In this document: positions 1 to 9,851 of the stretch, piece after piece | Position numbering within the stretch: position 1 is the first letter of the stretch | Layout: each line of letters opens with the position of its first letter | Source of the DNA: a virus | IMG/VR virus record: IMGVR_UViG_3300031552_000004 | Location: 1-64,000 of that record | Strand: one strand, 5' to 3' | DNA: 64,000 nt | Position numbers and translations under genes: made by a program | The notes under the pieces: generated by a model | Seen by the model: only the letters and a program-made list of their open reading frames with translations | Told to the model about the DNA's origin: nothing | The model's database searches: none

Positions 1-919
1 TAAACTCTGGCTTGCCACCCTGGTCATGCGATCCGCGTTCCATTCGGTGTACAAATATCTCCAACCAATCATCCGGCATCGGTTCTTCCTCCTCCTCGTT
101 TTCTACGACTCGGGCGAACTCGTCCCATACGCCCGGCTTGTTTTCCATCCCATACCCGTCTCCGGTGTCCTGCGCACGGAACAGGCACATGCATCGCACG
201 TCAAACGACGATCGCTGGATCTCTTTGTAGGCCGCCTGTATCCAACCCGTCGCCTTCCAGGGACCGTTCTGGTTCGCTTCCGTCACCAGCACCGGCAGGC
301 CGCGCTTGTTTGGTGGCGTCCATGCCTCGAAATCCTTGTAGCATCGGAAGTTGAAGTAACGGTCCTGGTACGGTGGTCCCATCGGTGCGTCACTCGTCAC
401 CAGCGCCGGATCTGTGCCATGGGTATAAAGGTGCCAGCACAGCGCGTCCGCCTCGACCTGTTCGAGCACGGCGCGATAGTAGAACAGCCAGTCACCTGTC
501 TCTATGTTCCATGGCCCTATCGCTGCCGGGACAACCCAGGCATCGGGATCCACCGCCTTGATCGCATCGTAGCACTTGCGGTAGCACAGCGCGTAATCGT
601 CTGCTGAAATGATGCGCTCAAAGGGACGCTCGATAGACAGATTCGGCTCATTCCCGATGATCCAAATGTTGCATCCCTGACTGCCGCGCACATAGTCGGC
701 ACATCGCCGTGCGAAAGCATCATATAGCGATGGCTGCGGGATCGTCCCATCGGGATGCCACCCGTTGTTGAGCCGACAGATCACGGTGTTCGGCGCCCAA
801 TGCCGATAGTCCGCACCTCCGCCACTTCCATGCCCAATCGCCACAGCATCCACCAGCCAGCCGCCACGCAGCAGGGCCGCACCCTTCTCGCTCAGGTCGT
901 GCAGGCCATAGATGCTCAT
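1..919 (-). CDS. Glycoside hydrolase, clan GH-A-like (3' end outside window)
   Basis: The frame is open from an ATG at 919 to the left edge, so only about 306 residues are visible. The translation reads MSIYGLHDLSEKGAALL and then a TIM-barrel-like sequence. Two signatures stand out: IIGNEPNL, the Asn-Glu-Pro acid/base motif of clan GH-A, and about 125 residues later LVTEANQ, a typical nucleophile strand. This suggests a retaining glycosidase (GH5/GH39-like), but the family is not certain. The start overlaps the stop of the upstream gene (ATGA), so it is co-translated with the tail operon. It is probably a virion-associated enzyme that degrades host surface polysaccharide. Substrate unknown. 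Confidence 0.7.
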   Translation of the reverse strand, partial: MSIYGLHDLSEKGAALLRGGWLVDAVAIGHGSGGGADYRHWAPNTVICRLNNGWHPDGTIPQPSLYDAFARRCADYVRGSQGCNIWIIGNEPNLSIERPFERIISADDYALCYRKCYDAIKAVDPDAWVVPAAIGPWNIETGDWLFYYRAVLEQVEADALCWHLYTHGTDPALVTSDAPMGPPYQDRYFNFRCYKDFEAWTPPNKRGLPVLVTEANQNGPWKATGWIQAAYKEIQRSSFDVRCMCLFRAQDTGDGYGMENKPGVWDEFARVVENEEEEEPMPDDWLEIFVHRMERGSHDQGGKPEF

Positions 920-1110
920 GTCACCACTTCTCCGGCAGACGATGCCGTGGCTTCCATTTTCGCCTTGACACGTTCCTCCGCCAGTCTGTCGCGTAGCACG
1001 TCCTCCACGGCACGCAGGGCCAAGATTGCATCCCTAGCCGTCAGCCCGTTCGACGTGGCGAACTGAGCCTGTCCATCGTTCTCGATCTGGATAGTCAGGA
1101 TGTGCGTCAT
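916..1110 (-). CDS. Small hypothetical protein, tail operon
   Basis: A 64-residue protein with a beta-like N-terminus (MTHILTIQIENDGQ) and a charged amphipathic helix (ALRAVEDVLRDRLAEE). It overlaps both neighbours by about four bases, the tight packing expected of a phage late operon. I do not recognise a family. Its position beside the tail hub suggests a small accessory or regulatory protein of the tail module. Confidence 0.6.
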   Translation of the reverse strand: MTHILTIQIENDGQAQFATSNGLTARDAILALRAVEDVLRDRLAEERVKAKMEATASSAGEVVT

Positions 1111-1367
1111 AGGATCTGCGCCTCCGCTTGCGTCCGCAAGTCTTGGACGAATCCAATCAACGCAGTCCGTTGCGCCGGGGTCAGGTGTGGTACGAGATTG
1201 CCCCGCCGCGTACGTCGCGTCCCATCGTCCATCACGACCTGGGCCTCATAGTACGCAGCATACCCGCCCGTCGTGCCATCTTCGTCTGCCAGTTCGATCT
1301 TGATCCTGCCGATGGATGTAGGCATGCGCGAAGGTTCGGCGTCAAACGGTATTGTGTCTTCGCTCAT
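1107..1367 (-). CDS. Hypothetical protein, tail operon
   Basis: An 86-residue protein starting MSEDTIPFDAEPSRM. I chose this start rather than the longer upstream extension because a clear GGAGGG ribosome site lies a few bases upstream and the ATG overlaps the stop of the upstream gene. The C-terminal part (HLTPAQRTALIGFVQDLRTQ) looks helical. No family recognised. Confidence 0.6.
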   Translation of the reverse strand: MSEDTIPFDAEPSRMPTSIGRIKIELADEDGTTGGYAAYYEAQVVMDDGTRRTRRGNLVPHLTPAQRTALIGFVQDLRTQAEAQIL

Positions 1368-1720
1368 CGTCCCTCCACGCAGAAACTCGTTCCGTCTGTC
1401 CACAGTGGGTAAACGCCCATCCATGGTGCCATCTGCCACCAGCCGGGACGCTCGCACACGGTCGGTTCGGGAGTCGGTTCGGGCTGGCCCAACTTGGCGA
1501 CGCATCGCTCAATAGCAAGCTGTGTCCATTCGTCGCTTTCGTCTGGATCGAAGTAGTAGCCTTGATAGTAGGCGTGGCAGTCCGCCTCATCACGGAACTC
1601 CGGTTCGCTGTTTACATGCACCGGGCTCCGATTCGGCAATGGGCTTTGCGCCGTTGCCAAACTCCCGCCTCCCAGCGCGGCCAATGCTGCGAGCAATGCA
1701 AGGATCATCAGTTTCCTCAT
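1364..1720 (-). CDS. Secreted small protein with signal peptide
   Basis: 118 residues. The first 25 form a classical signal peptide (positively charged n-region, Leu/Ala-rich core, ATA-Q cleavage region). The mature part has four Cys residues (C48, C73, C88, C114 by count) and a short proline-rich stretch (PEPTPEPT). It overlaps the start of the next gene and the end of the tail hub gene. Export suggests a role at the host envelope, for example superinfection exclusion or a lysis accessory. No family recognised. Confidence 0.6.
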   Translation of the reverse strand: MRKLMILALLAALAALGGGSLATAQSPLPNRSPVHVNSEPEFRDEADCHAYYQGYYFDPDESDEWTQLAIERCVAKLGQPEPTPEPTVCERPGWWQMAPWMGVYPLWTDGTSFCVEGR

Positions 1721-4700
1721 CGTCCATCCTCCCGCGCCGTTTGTATACGGCGCAACTCATCCTCCAAGCGCGCTATTCGCGCCTGGTCATCCCGTCTTTG
1801 TTGCCAAAGCTGCCCCAGCGCTCCAAGCGTCAGGGCAGTTACTCCCTTCTGGCTGATCATGAACCGTCCATGCTCGTCCTGCGGGCAAATGACGCCAGCA
1901 ACCTCGAACGCCTCGCGATTGTGTTCGATCAGTTTGTCGTACTGGCCAGCCATCAAGTGGGCCAGGTCGCCGGCCATGAGTGCATCATCATATTCATCAT
2001 AGGTGCCACTGGTGCCATCAAAGTAGAAATCGCCATCTTCATCGAGTACCCATAGCGTCACGTCACTGCTCGCCCGCCGGGTGCGAATGGCAAAGATATT
2101 GCCGTTTGCTACCTGATCCGTAGCGATACCTGTTCCGGTCGTTTCCCGACCCCATATCTCTACTATGGCACGTCCCGCCCCGCTGTGCGTCGTGTCAGCA
2201 TTTTCGTCCAGGTAACCATGCAGTTGCAGCGCCCCGGCATTGGCGCCATCAGGATCTTTCATCCCGGCAATCATCAAGCCGCCTGACGTGGCTTCCGTTT
2301 TCTGTATGAAGCCGTAGACATTCGTCGGTGCGATAGTAGTCACACCATGTCCTACGTCATCCGACAGGTACTCCATAATGTGCCCGTCTTCGGTCCCCTG
2401 ATCAACGCTGGCATTTCCTTCAACGCCAAAGTCACCGACGATCTCAATATAGGCACCAGCACCGCTTGTCCCGCTGACTATTACCACTGATGCGCTTTCA
2501 TAGGCACCGTTCGGAGAAGCGCTGAGATCGATTTCGTTCGCTGCGCTTGCTGATGCACCGCTGACGCCAGAGGCGTTGATCTCCATCACCGTTGAGCCGA
2601 GATTGGACTGCGATGAGATATAACTAATAACCGTGCCGCCTAGCGTGGATTCGCGCCACTTGACATGGTTCGGGTCAAAGTCAGCAGCGACGAGATTTAA
2701 CCCGTCCTCGTCCAGTCCTACGGCACCCGCACCGGCGATGATTGCTCCCGCATTGCTCCCGCTGGCATACCATCCCACCTGGAGATTGCCACTGCCGTCT
2801 TCGCCAAACGCTCCGAGCGCCGCACCCCGCTTGCCGATCCACACCTTCGCATCTGAGTCCTGCACTTGCACCCGGTTGGCGTCGATCGTCACGTTACCGA
2901 TCATGCCGGTGGTCCAAGCGGTCGCCACGTCGCCCCGCTCCAGCTTGATGGCGTCGAACCATACTTCTCCTGTGCCATCGTCTGCGGTGAGCTCCACGAT
3001 GCACCGCACCCGACCCGTGACCGTGCTTGCCGGGACGGTGTTGGTCACCGTTCCTCGCGTCCATCCCTGATCGGTTGTCACCGTCGCCGCATAGTTCGTC
3101 TGCAGCACGCTCGATCCGCTGTCCAACCAGTCCACATACACGCGCACCCGCAGGTCGCTGAGTGCATTCGTCTTGACATAGCCGCTCAGTGCAAAATCAT
3201 CACCCACACGAAGTGGCACGTTAGCCAACGTAACCGACTGGCTGATATAGAGATAGTCGCCGCTGGTGTCTCCGGCGGAGACGACAACCGCGAATGACGA
3301 CGCACCGGCGATCTTGCTGCCAGTGACGAGGCCATTGGTGTGATTCGTGATATTGGTGCCTTTTGTCCATTCGTCCGGCACACCGTCTGCATCGTCGTCA
3401 TCACCGAAGTGAGAATCCGCCAGCAAGTTGTATCCGCCGACTGTTACGTCCAGCTTAGTCGCCGTGATCGCGTTGGTGGCGATATTGTCTCCGATGACCG
3501 TTCCGGCGACGATGGCGGATCCGGCATTGATCGTGTGGGTATAGATGTTCCCACCGTCAATGTACGTCATGTCCGCCGGCCACGCCCAACCTTGCACCGC
3601 CAGAGCCGTCGCAGCAGACGTGAACATGCGATTGGTCGCCGTTGCCCCCAAGGCTGAAATGCCAATGGTCGTGGTGAAGATGTCTCCACCGTCTATCTTG
3701 GTCGTGTCGCTCGGATGGACCCAGCCCTGTACCGCGCTCGCCGTGCCTGCCGTGTTGAACATGCGCCCCGTAGCATCTGCGGCGAACTTGGCGACGGTGA
3801 TGGTATTGGTGTAGATGTCACCGCCATCGATCTTTGTCGCATCTCCAGCATACATCCAGCCTGCGACCTTCGACGCCGTACCCGATGCCCCGAACATGAG
3901 ATCCGTTGCAGACGTGCCCAAGTCGCCTACCAGGATGGAGCCGGTTTGAATTTCCGTTGAGGTGATTGTATTCGCCGCAATTTCGTTCGCCGTGATCGTG
4001 TTCGCTGCGATGTTGTTTCCGCTGATGAAGACGCCCGTCTCCTGATGCCCACCGAACACGGTATAGGTCGCGTCTTTGCTCGCACTACCATTATCCTCCG
4101 CTACGGCGACGAGGATACGATTGGCCCCCACCGCCGATGCGGGAGAAGTCACATGCTGCAAGGCGGCGGTGCTCACGTCCGTGTCAAGAAAGACGTACGT
4201 CACCGCGCTCATGTTGCCGGTGTTGCCCGCGCCTATGTTGTACGTTGTCCCGTCCGATAGGGCCATCGTCCCGGCAGTCCACGCCACGGTATCATTGTCG
4301 GATGCGGAGAATACAAGCGAGTGGGACCATCCCAGGAGTGCAGGCGTGTACACAGCCGATGGGAACGCGAGCGGCGTGATGGCAGTCCCGATCTCGGTCC
4401 AGGCCGAATAGTTCTGCGACCGGTCCTTGGAACGGACCTTGTACCAATATGCCGTCCCGGTGTCTACCTTTTGGTCGATGTAGTAGATCGCCTGCAGGTT
4501 ATCGAACAGCGTCACGGCATAAGTACCCGGCGATCCACCCGAATCCGCTGCCCGCTTGCCGTGATAGCCAAGCAGGTCCGCATCCGTTCCGATGTCCCAA
4601 TACAGGTGAATGCTGCCCTCGTGCGCTTCCGCCGTCACGCCCGTCGGGACAGCAGGCGGGATGGTGTCGGTGCCGGAGGTGATGCTTTGCGTATCCGACC

Positions 4701-6057
4701 AGGCCGATGCATTGCCCGCCCAGTCCAACGCTCGCACCCTGGCGTAATAGGTCGTGTCGGCGAGCAACCCTTCCCATATTTCCTTGCGATCACCGTCGCC
4801 AGCAGAAAGCCGCGTCATCACGTCGGAGGAAAAGTCGCTGACGAGGCTGAGCTGCGCCTCGTAGTGGTCTAGATCCGTGTCGGATACCAACCCCCAGGTC
4901 ATTGCGATCCATACGAGCTGTGTGCCATCGCCCTGCGTGCGGACACCTGTCGAGAGATTACCCGCCTCGAAGGTCGGCGTGGCCGGCGCGTCCAGGTCAA
5001 ATACCTTTGTCGTCACGTCGCGCTGGCTGCGTTCCACACGGTTCACACCCGCCTGCCAGCTTCGGGACGCACTGACGTTCTGCGCTACTCCATCGCCAAG
5101 TTCGAGGTTGTAGGATCGAACCTGGCTCTGTCCGCTCCAGTTGATAGTCAGACGCTCGACAGTCAACGTCTCGTCTACGCCCCAGTCCTGCACCCGGAGT
5201 CGCACGTCCATTCCGGCCCGTAGGCCCGTCTTTCGCGTGGTGACATCGTAACTCACTTGAGGATAGGCGTACTTGGCGAGCACTGCGGATCCGCGTGCAT
5301 CCGCAGATCCTACCGTGTCGATCTGGCTGTCCGTCACCACCGCCATGCGCGCACCGTACAGGGCAACGCTCGTCGCGTTCTCCACGAACGAGGTCACGTC
5401 TCCGCCGACGATGAGCACCTGGTTCACGATGTCCTTGGCATTCTCCTTGCGGCGAACGGACTGATAGGCGAACGCACTCCCACCGCCAGGATAGTCGGAC
5501 AGGAACCACGCCGCCGTGCTGCTCTCAGCGGAGAAATAGTGCAATCGCTTGGCGTAGTCCACATACCAGTGCCCGCCTGTCTGCTCAGCTACTTGCTGCA
5601 CCGCATCCAGCAAGCTCTGGTTGCCGAACGAGACGGACATGGCCGGAGTCAGTTCTGCGACGTAGGTCGTGGCCTCAATGTCGGGTCGGTAGGCAGTAAA
5701 TAGACGGTCCAGGATCTCTGCGTCCGAATAGGCGATGTATTCCGTCCCGCCAACGATGTCTGTTTCCTCGACGAGCCGATTATAGTCGGAGCAGCGGACG
5801 GTCATCGTACGCCCGGTGTGGCGCGTGGCGATCAGATCCCAGTCTGAATCCATCACCTCGCCCTGGAATAGTGTACCCGCCGCATCCTTGATCTTCACTT
5901 CGGCGCGCGCGGAGATGGAGATGTTGGCCGCGCCGACTTCCTTGAGCCGGAACGACGCCACCGCCGCAAAGTCGCCCGCGCTCTGCTCGATGGTGAGACT
6001 GTCTGCTTCCAGGTAGGAGATGTAGTCTGTCCCGCCGACGCCCAGGTAGTTCGCCAT
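1717..6057 (-). CDS. Tail hub / central fibre protein with FN3 domains
   Basis: 1446 residues. Residues 1-330 look like a siphovirus tail-hub domain. Two fibronectin type III-like domains follow at about 350-560 (motifs WAGNASAWS and RSQNYSAW). About 690-870 holds three repeats around TKIDGGDIYT. A jelly-roll-like module lies at about 880-1040 (starting GGYNLLADSHFGDD), then a receptor-binding-like region. The C-terminus is a coiled coil (RIARLEDELRRIQ). The gene follows the tape measure with an ATGA overlap, the usual place for the tail tip. It probably forms the tail tip and contacts the host surface; FN3 and lectin-like modules commonly bind surface glycans. Confidence 0.85.
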   Translation of the reverse strand: MANYLGVGGTDYISYLEADSLTIEQSAGDFAAVASFRLKEVGAANISISARAEVKIKDAAGTLFQGEVMDSDWDLIATRHTGRTMTVRCSDYNRLVEETDIVGGTEYIAYSDAEILDRLFTAYRPDIEATTYVAELTPAMSVSFGNQSLLDAVQQVAEQTGGHWYVDYAKRLHYFSAESSTAAWFLSDYPGGGSAFAYQSVRRKENAKDIVNQVLIVGGDVTSFVENATSVALYGARMAVVTDSQIDTVGSADARGSAVLAKYAYPQVSYDVTTRKTGLRAGMDVRLRVQDWGVDETLTVERLTINWSGQSQVRSYNLELGDGVAQNVSASRSWQAGVNRVERSQRDVTTKVFDLDAPATPTFEAGNLSTGVRTQGDGTQLVWIAMTWGLVSDTDLDHYEAQLSLVSDFSSDVMTRLSAGDGDRKEIWEGLLADTTYYARVRALDWAGNASAWSDTQSITSGTDTIPPAVPTGVTAEAHEGSIHLYWDIGTDADLLGYHGKRAADSGGSPGTYAVTLFDNLQAIYYIDQKVDTGTAYWYKVRSKDRSQNYSAWTEIGTAITPLAFPSAVYTPALLGWSHSLVFSASDNDTVAWTAGTMALSDGTTYNIGAGNTGNMSAVTYVFLDTDVSTAALQHVTSPASAVGANRILVAVAEDNGSASKDATYTVFGGHQETGVFISGNNIAANTITANEIAANTITSTEIQTGSILVGDLGTSATDLMFGASGTASKVAGWMYAGDATKIDGGDIYTNTITVAKFAADATGRMFNTAGTASAVQGWVHPSDTTKIDGGDIFTTTIGISALGATATNRMFTSAATALAVQGWAWPADMTYIDGGNIYTHTINAGSAIVAGTVIGDNIATNAITATKLDVTVGGYNLLADSHFGDDDDADGVPDEWTKGTNITNHTNGLVTGSKIAGASSFAVVVSAGDTSGDYLYISQSVTLANVPLRVGDDFALSGYVKTNALSDLRVRVYVDWLDSGSSVLQTNYAATVTTDQGWTRGTVTNTVPASTVTGRVRCIVELTADDGTGEVWFDAIKLERGDVATAWTTGMIGNVTIDANRVQVQDSDAKVWIGKRGAALGAFGEDGSGNLQVGWYASGSNAGAIIAGAGAVGLDEDGLNLVAADFDPNHVKWRESTLGGTVISYISSQSNLGSTVMEINASGVSGASASAANEIDLSASPNGAYESASVVIVSGTSGAGAYIEIVGDFGVEGNASVDQGTEDGHIMEYLSDDVGHGVTTIAPTNVYGFIQKTEATSGGLMIAGMKDPDGANAGALQLHGYLDENADTTHSGAGRAIVEIWGRETTGTGIATDQVANGNIFAIRTRRASSDVTLWVLDEDGDFYFDGTSGTYDEYDDALMAGDLAHLMAGQYDKLIEHNREAFEVAGVICPQDEHGRFMISQKGVTALTLGALGQLWQQRRDDQARIARLEDELRRIQTAREDGR

Positions 6058-9000
6058 CAGCGTATGTTCCTGCGAAGGCTGCGCCGATCAATTGCCTTCT
6101 GCACCAGTTCGGCCAGCAAGTAGATGTCGTGGTCAGAGCGTACGCTATCGCGCCCAAAGTTGAGATTGTACGTATCACCGCCGCGCTCAGAAAAGGCCGC
6201 GGCTGCGACAGGTGCTGGTGCAGCTTGCGGGAAGTTCACCGCTGCATCTAGCTTGGTGGTGATGCCGCCCTTCATATCTTCCGCAAAATCCTTCCACGCC
6301 GTGTGGATGGGTAGGGGGCTGCCGGGAATGGCCCAGGCTGGCAGGCTTGGGAGATGGATCTTGAAGCTGAACACGTGGTCCTGTATCCACTGCCAGAAAC
6401 TTTTCGCCGCAGTTTCCAGCGCACCCATCGTGTTGTCCCATGCCGTCTGGACCGCACCGAGAGCCGTTTCAACGTTCGTTTGTACGGTGTTTACTGCCGT
6501 GGTGATGGTGCTCTGGATGCCTGTCCAGATTGTTTCTACCGTCGTTTTGAGCGTGTCCCACATAGTCGGGATCGTGCCGCCATCGCCAAAGGTCGCTGTC
6601 CAACTATCAGTGACGGACGTGACGATGGCTTCCACGGTTTCGACAATGCTCGTTTTGATCGTCTCCCATACTGTCACGGCTGAGGTCTTGAAGTTTTCCC
6701 ACATGGTAGGAATCGTGCCACCTTCACCGAACGTCTCCGTCCATTTGTCAATAACCCATGTCTTTACGATAGTCCAGATTGCTTGCCACATCGTGTCCCA
6801 CTGTTCTTGTAGGCCCTGGAACACAGGACGGGCACGCACGGCGAAAGCGACCAAGACACCGAGTGCCAAGGCCAACCATCCAATGGGTCCGAGGGAAAGA
6901 CCAGCAGCCTTCGCCAATCCGCCGAATATGCCAATGAGAGGCGAAAGCAGGAACTTGGCGATCTTGGCGGTTACGGCGACGACGGCCAGCGCACCGGCAA
7001 TTTTGCCCAAGTTCTGTACGAACGAGTCACCATTGCCTTCCGCATCCTTTGGGAATAAGTTGTTCAAGAACTCGACAACCGCTTGCACGTCTGGATCCTC
7101 AATGAAATCCCCAAACGCCTTGGTCAACTTGTACCACGCCAGCCGTATGCGCCAGATGGCAGGGCGGATCTCCTCGTCTACCCACTGGTTGAACTTGTAA
7201 CGCAGCTTGATCAGCATGACGGTGAACTTTTGCTGCGCATCTTTGAACGCTTTACTTACGCCTTTCGTGTCGGGCGTCGGGAGCACCATGCGCGGTAACT
7301 CGATCTCCGGCAAAGTGACCTTCTCTGCCTTGGGCAGTTTGATCTTCGCGACCTTCTGTTCCTTCTGGATGTCCGCCTGTATCTGAGCGAGCCGGACCAA
7401 TTGGTCGATCAGCTTTTCCTGCAGGGACAATCGCTCACGCACCGGGTCTACGGCATCCTCAGCCTGCTTCTTCTGCTCCTCCGCCGCCTTTACTTCATCG
7501 TGCGCCGCACGAACGCCCTTCTTTGCTGCTTCGATCTCCGCCCGTTTTGCCGCCAGTGCCTTCGGGTCCGCACCTGCACGCTGCATCTTGGTATAGTCGG
7601 CGATCAGCTTGGTCAGCGCACCTTGTGCCGTCTTTTGCTTGCTTTGCGCCTTGGTCAGTCGTTCCCCAGCGGCACGTACCGCTTCCTCCGCCCGCAGTAG
7701 GTCGAAGTTCTTGCGTGCCAAGTCCGCCAGTTGGTCGCCCAGCGCCCCGCCCGCCTTGCGTATGTTGTCGAACATCTCCGCCGGGATTGCACCCGTCTTG
7801 CGGAACTGGTCAAGCGCCTTGATCATGTCCGTGGACAAGGACTTGAGGATCGTCGCCGCTTCCGGTGCCTTGAGCTGGCCCAGGCCGACCATCGCTTGCA
7901 GGGCATTGCCCAGCCGGGTCTGGAAGCTGTCAAGCGCGGAGAAATCCACGTTGGTGAAGCCCTTGAGCCATTCCGCCGCCGTTGCCATGCCCCACTTGTC
8001 GATGTCAGATGCGATGCGCGGTGGCGATCCGGGTGCCATCCAGAACGTGAGCAGGCCCGTTAGGAAATTCATCGCGGTCGAGATGGCGTAGGATGCACCC
8101 TGGATCAGTCCAGCGGCGAACTGGGTGGAGAAGTTGTAACCCCACACCAGGGCGTTATAGATGAACGTCTCGAACTTGTTTTCGTAGGAGAAGATCAGGT
8201 TATCCAAAGCCAGTAGGCCACGCTCCGCAAGCTGGTTGAATTGTTCAGCAGCAGCCGCCAGCGCGGGCCCCAGTCGCGTCTCGAAGAATGTTGTCAGGTG
8301 AGGACCGACGTTGTTGATGATAGTGTCGAATGTGTCCAACACCGCGTCCGCCGCGGGGAGCAGTGACATGCCGAGCCGGTGCGAAAGGTTCTGGACGCTG
8401 ACACCCAACCGCTGGAACCGCTCGGCGGTGGTAAGCTGCATATCGCCCATGTCCTCAAGCATCCGCGTCACGGATTCAGCGGTCGCGTCAAGGATGGCGA
8501 GGGACTTTTGTTGCGCCGTGAGCTGGTCCACGGTGACGCCAACCTTGTCCGCCATCTTCTGGTTGGCGTCGCCCAGCTTGAGCACGATGCCGGTGTTGTC
8601 GATCAGCAGCGGGGAGGCGCGCTTTACGCCGGTGACGAGGCTGCTGAACAGGTAGTCCACGTCCTGCCCGGTCGCCCTGGCCGCGGCGCGTGCGCCCTTG
8701 AGCAACAGGGGCAACTTCTCGCCGAACTCTTGACCCAGTTCCTGACCCGCACCGACTAGAGCCAAGTTAGCCTTGCGCATCAACTCCATGTCAGTGACGG
8801 TGCCCTGTGCCGCCTGCTGCATGGCTTCCAGAGACACACCGAACCGCATCGCGTTGCGATCGAATGCCTGCATGATGCCGGGCAACGGTGCCGCATTCTT
8901 CGCCAGCTTGGTCAACCCGACGGCAGCCGCACCCGCCGCAGCCGTGACTGCCCCGAGCCCGACAGTAGCGATCTTCGCCGCCCCGGTGACGGCAGCCCGA

Positions 9001-9104
9001 AACTTGCCGACCGCGCCTTCGGCTTTGTTCAGGTTGGACGTGAACTTGTCCGTCTCTGCGATGACGGGAACGACGAGGCGAGCGACAGTGATGGTTCTAG
9101 GCAC
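6057..9104 (-). CDS. Tape measure protein
   Basis: 1015 residues. The N-terminus is Ala/Gly-rich (KFRAAVTGAAKIATVGLGAV), followed by helical regions, a charged coiled coil around 470-600 (AKRAEIEAAKKGVRAAHDEV) and a hydrophobic stretch near 730-790 that could enter the host membrane. Two similar segments around GGTIPTMW recur at about 830-900. Length, composition and position between the tail chaperones and the hub are diagnostic. At about 1.5 angstrom per residue the tail would be near 150 nm. The gene overlaps the chaperone frame upstream and the hub gene downstream. Confidence 0.93.
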   Translation of the reverse strand: MPRTITVARLVVPVIAETDKFTSNLNKAEGAVGKFRAAVTGAAKIATVGLGAVTAAAGAAAVGLTKLAKNAAPLPGIMQAFDRNAMRFGVSLEAMQQAAQGTVTDMELMRKANLALVGAGQELGQEFGEKLPLLLKGARAAARATGQDVDYLFSSLVTGVKRASPLLIDNTGIVLKLGDANQKMADKVGVTVDQLTAQQKSLAILDATAESVTRMLEDMGDMQLTTAERFQRLGVSVQNLSHRLGMSLLPAADAVLDTFDTIINNVGPHLTTFFETRLGPALAAAAEQFNQLAERGLLALDNLIFSYENKFETFIYNALVWGYNFSTQFAAGLIQGASYAISTAMNFLTGLLTFWMAPGSPPRIASDIDKWGMATAAEWLKGFTNVDFSALDSFQTRLGNALQAMVGLGQLKAPEAATILKSLSTDMIKALDQFRKTGAIPAEMFDNIRKAGGALGDQLADLARKNFDLLRAEEAVRAAGERLTKAQSKQKTAQGALTKLIADYTKMQRAGADPKALAAKRAEIEAAKKGVRAAHDEVKAAEEQKKQAEDAVDPVRERLSLQEKLIDQLVRLAQIQADIQKEQKVAKIKLPKAEKVTLPEIELPRMVLPTPDTKGVSKAFKDAQQKFTVMLIKLRYKFNQWVDEEIRPAIWRIRLAWYKLTKAFGDFIEDPDVQAVVEFLNNLFPKDAEGNGDSFVQNLGKIAGALAVVAVTAKIAKFLLSPLIGIFGGLAKAAGLSLGPIGWLALALGVLVAFAVRARPVFQGLQEQWDTMWQAIWTIVKTWVIDKWTETFGEGGTIPTMWENFKTSAVTVWETIKTSIVETVEAIVTSVTDSWTATFGDGGTIPTMWDTLKTTVETIWTGIQSTITTAVNTVQTNVETALGAVQTAWDNTMGALETAAKSFWQWIQDHVFSFKIHLPSLPAWAIPGSPLPIHTAWKDFAEDMKGGITTKLDAAVNFPQAAPAPVAAAAFSERGGDTYNLNFGRDSVRSDHDIYLLAELVQKAIDRRSLRRNIR

Positions 9105-9471
9105 CGAGCATCCTCTCCAACTTGCCCTCCTTGTCGATCACTTCAGCCCCCATCATCGACGCGACGAACAGCATTTGATTCAGGTTGCGGTCAGCGTTCG
9201 GTATCGGTTCTTCCGGCGACGGGTCGGGCATAAAGTCCGCTGGTTCCCAGGCGCTCTTGCCCTTGGGCTTCGACAGGAGCGTGCCGAGCAGGGCGCCCGC
9301 ATATGCCATCCTGAACGGCATCTGTCCGAAAGGCTCCTCCCGGTGGAACTCGACCCATTCCTCGAAGATCCGGTAGGGCATTCGCGCCAGCATCGCGTCC
9401 GGGTTGTAGACCCAGTATCCAGATGCCAGCGCCAGGCGGAACGCGAACCGGCGAAGCGGGGTCAGTTTTTT
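9097..9471 (-). CDS. Tail assembly chaperone, frameshift extension (gpT-like)
   Basis: This frame continues the upstream chaperone after a -1 slip at 9465-9471. It reads LTPLRRFAFRLALASGYWVY, then MLARMPYRIFEEWVEF, a pattern typical of the T part of gpG-gpT fusions (EW followed by Pro-Phe-Gly). An internal ATG at 9393 could also start it, but no good ribosome site precedes that ATG. The gene ends inside the start of the tape measure gene, the standard order. The fused product is thought to hold the tape measure during tail tube assembly. Confidence 0.8.
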   Translation of the reverse strand, partial: KKLTPLRRFAFRLALASGYWVYNPDAMLARMPYRIFEEWVEFHREEPFGQMPFRMAYAGALLGTLLSKPKGKSAWEPADFMPDPSPEEPIPNADRNLNQMLFVASMMGAEVIDKEGKLERMLGA

Positions 9472-9851
9472 GCCGGCTGTTCCTTGTCCACATCTTCGCT
9501 CGATTCAACCAGCTCGAAGCCCGCTGCGGACATGGATTCAGACACGACGTTTATCACGTCCATGGCACTCTTGCGGACGAGCACCTTGCCATCTTCCTTG
9601 GTCAGCATGGGTTCCTTCGTTGTCGGATCCACGATGCAACGTATTGCCAGATCGCCCAAGTTGATCTTGCCGTAATCGAGTTCGCTTTTCCCGTCGGCAC
9701 GCTCTCTGAACGCACCGCTTGCCATGAGATGCTGCATGGTCAGGGCGTCCATCTCCTTGACCATGACCATGCCTCCGAAAGCCTCGACGTCGCGCGTCTT
9801 GACTTCGGATTCAAGGATCTGCTCGCGGGACAGATAGGTGTTACCCGCCAT
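9462..9851 (-). CDS. Tail assembly chaperone (gpG-like)
   Basis: 129 residues, starting MAGNTYLSREQILESE and ending EQPAKN at the slippery site. The acidic, soluble composition and the position between major tail protein and tape measure fit the first tail chaperone. The ribosome site AACGGAGGTAAACG precedes the start. Most ribosomes should stop here; a minority should make the fusion with the following frame. Confidence 0.82.
   Translation of the reverse strand: MAGNTYLSREQILESEVKTRDVEAFGGMVMVKEMDALTMQHLMASGAFRERADGKSELDYGKINLGDLAIRCIVDPTTKEPMLTKEDGKVLVRKSAMDVINVVSESMSAAGFELVESSEDVDKEQPAKN
9465..9471 (-). other. Programmed -1 frameshift heptamer A AAA AAC
   Basis: On the minus strand the codons GCA AAA AAC TGA end the upstream chaperone. 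The heptamer A AAA AAC is a canonical -1 slippery site in the correct phase. Slipping back one base bypasses the TGA at 9462-9464 and enters the open downstream frame without a break. Synthesis of two tail chaperone products by frameshifting is well established in long-tailed phages. Confidence 0.85.

Noticed and set aside
26-607. 193-codon plus-strand ORF at the left edge
   Set aside because: Shadow of the minus-strand glycosidase, which has catalytic motifs and operon overlap.
4998-5509. Open frames opposite or within the tail hub gene
   Set aside because: Arg/Pro-rich out-of-frame translations of a GC-rich gene, no start signals.
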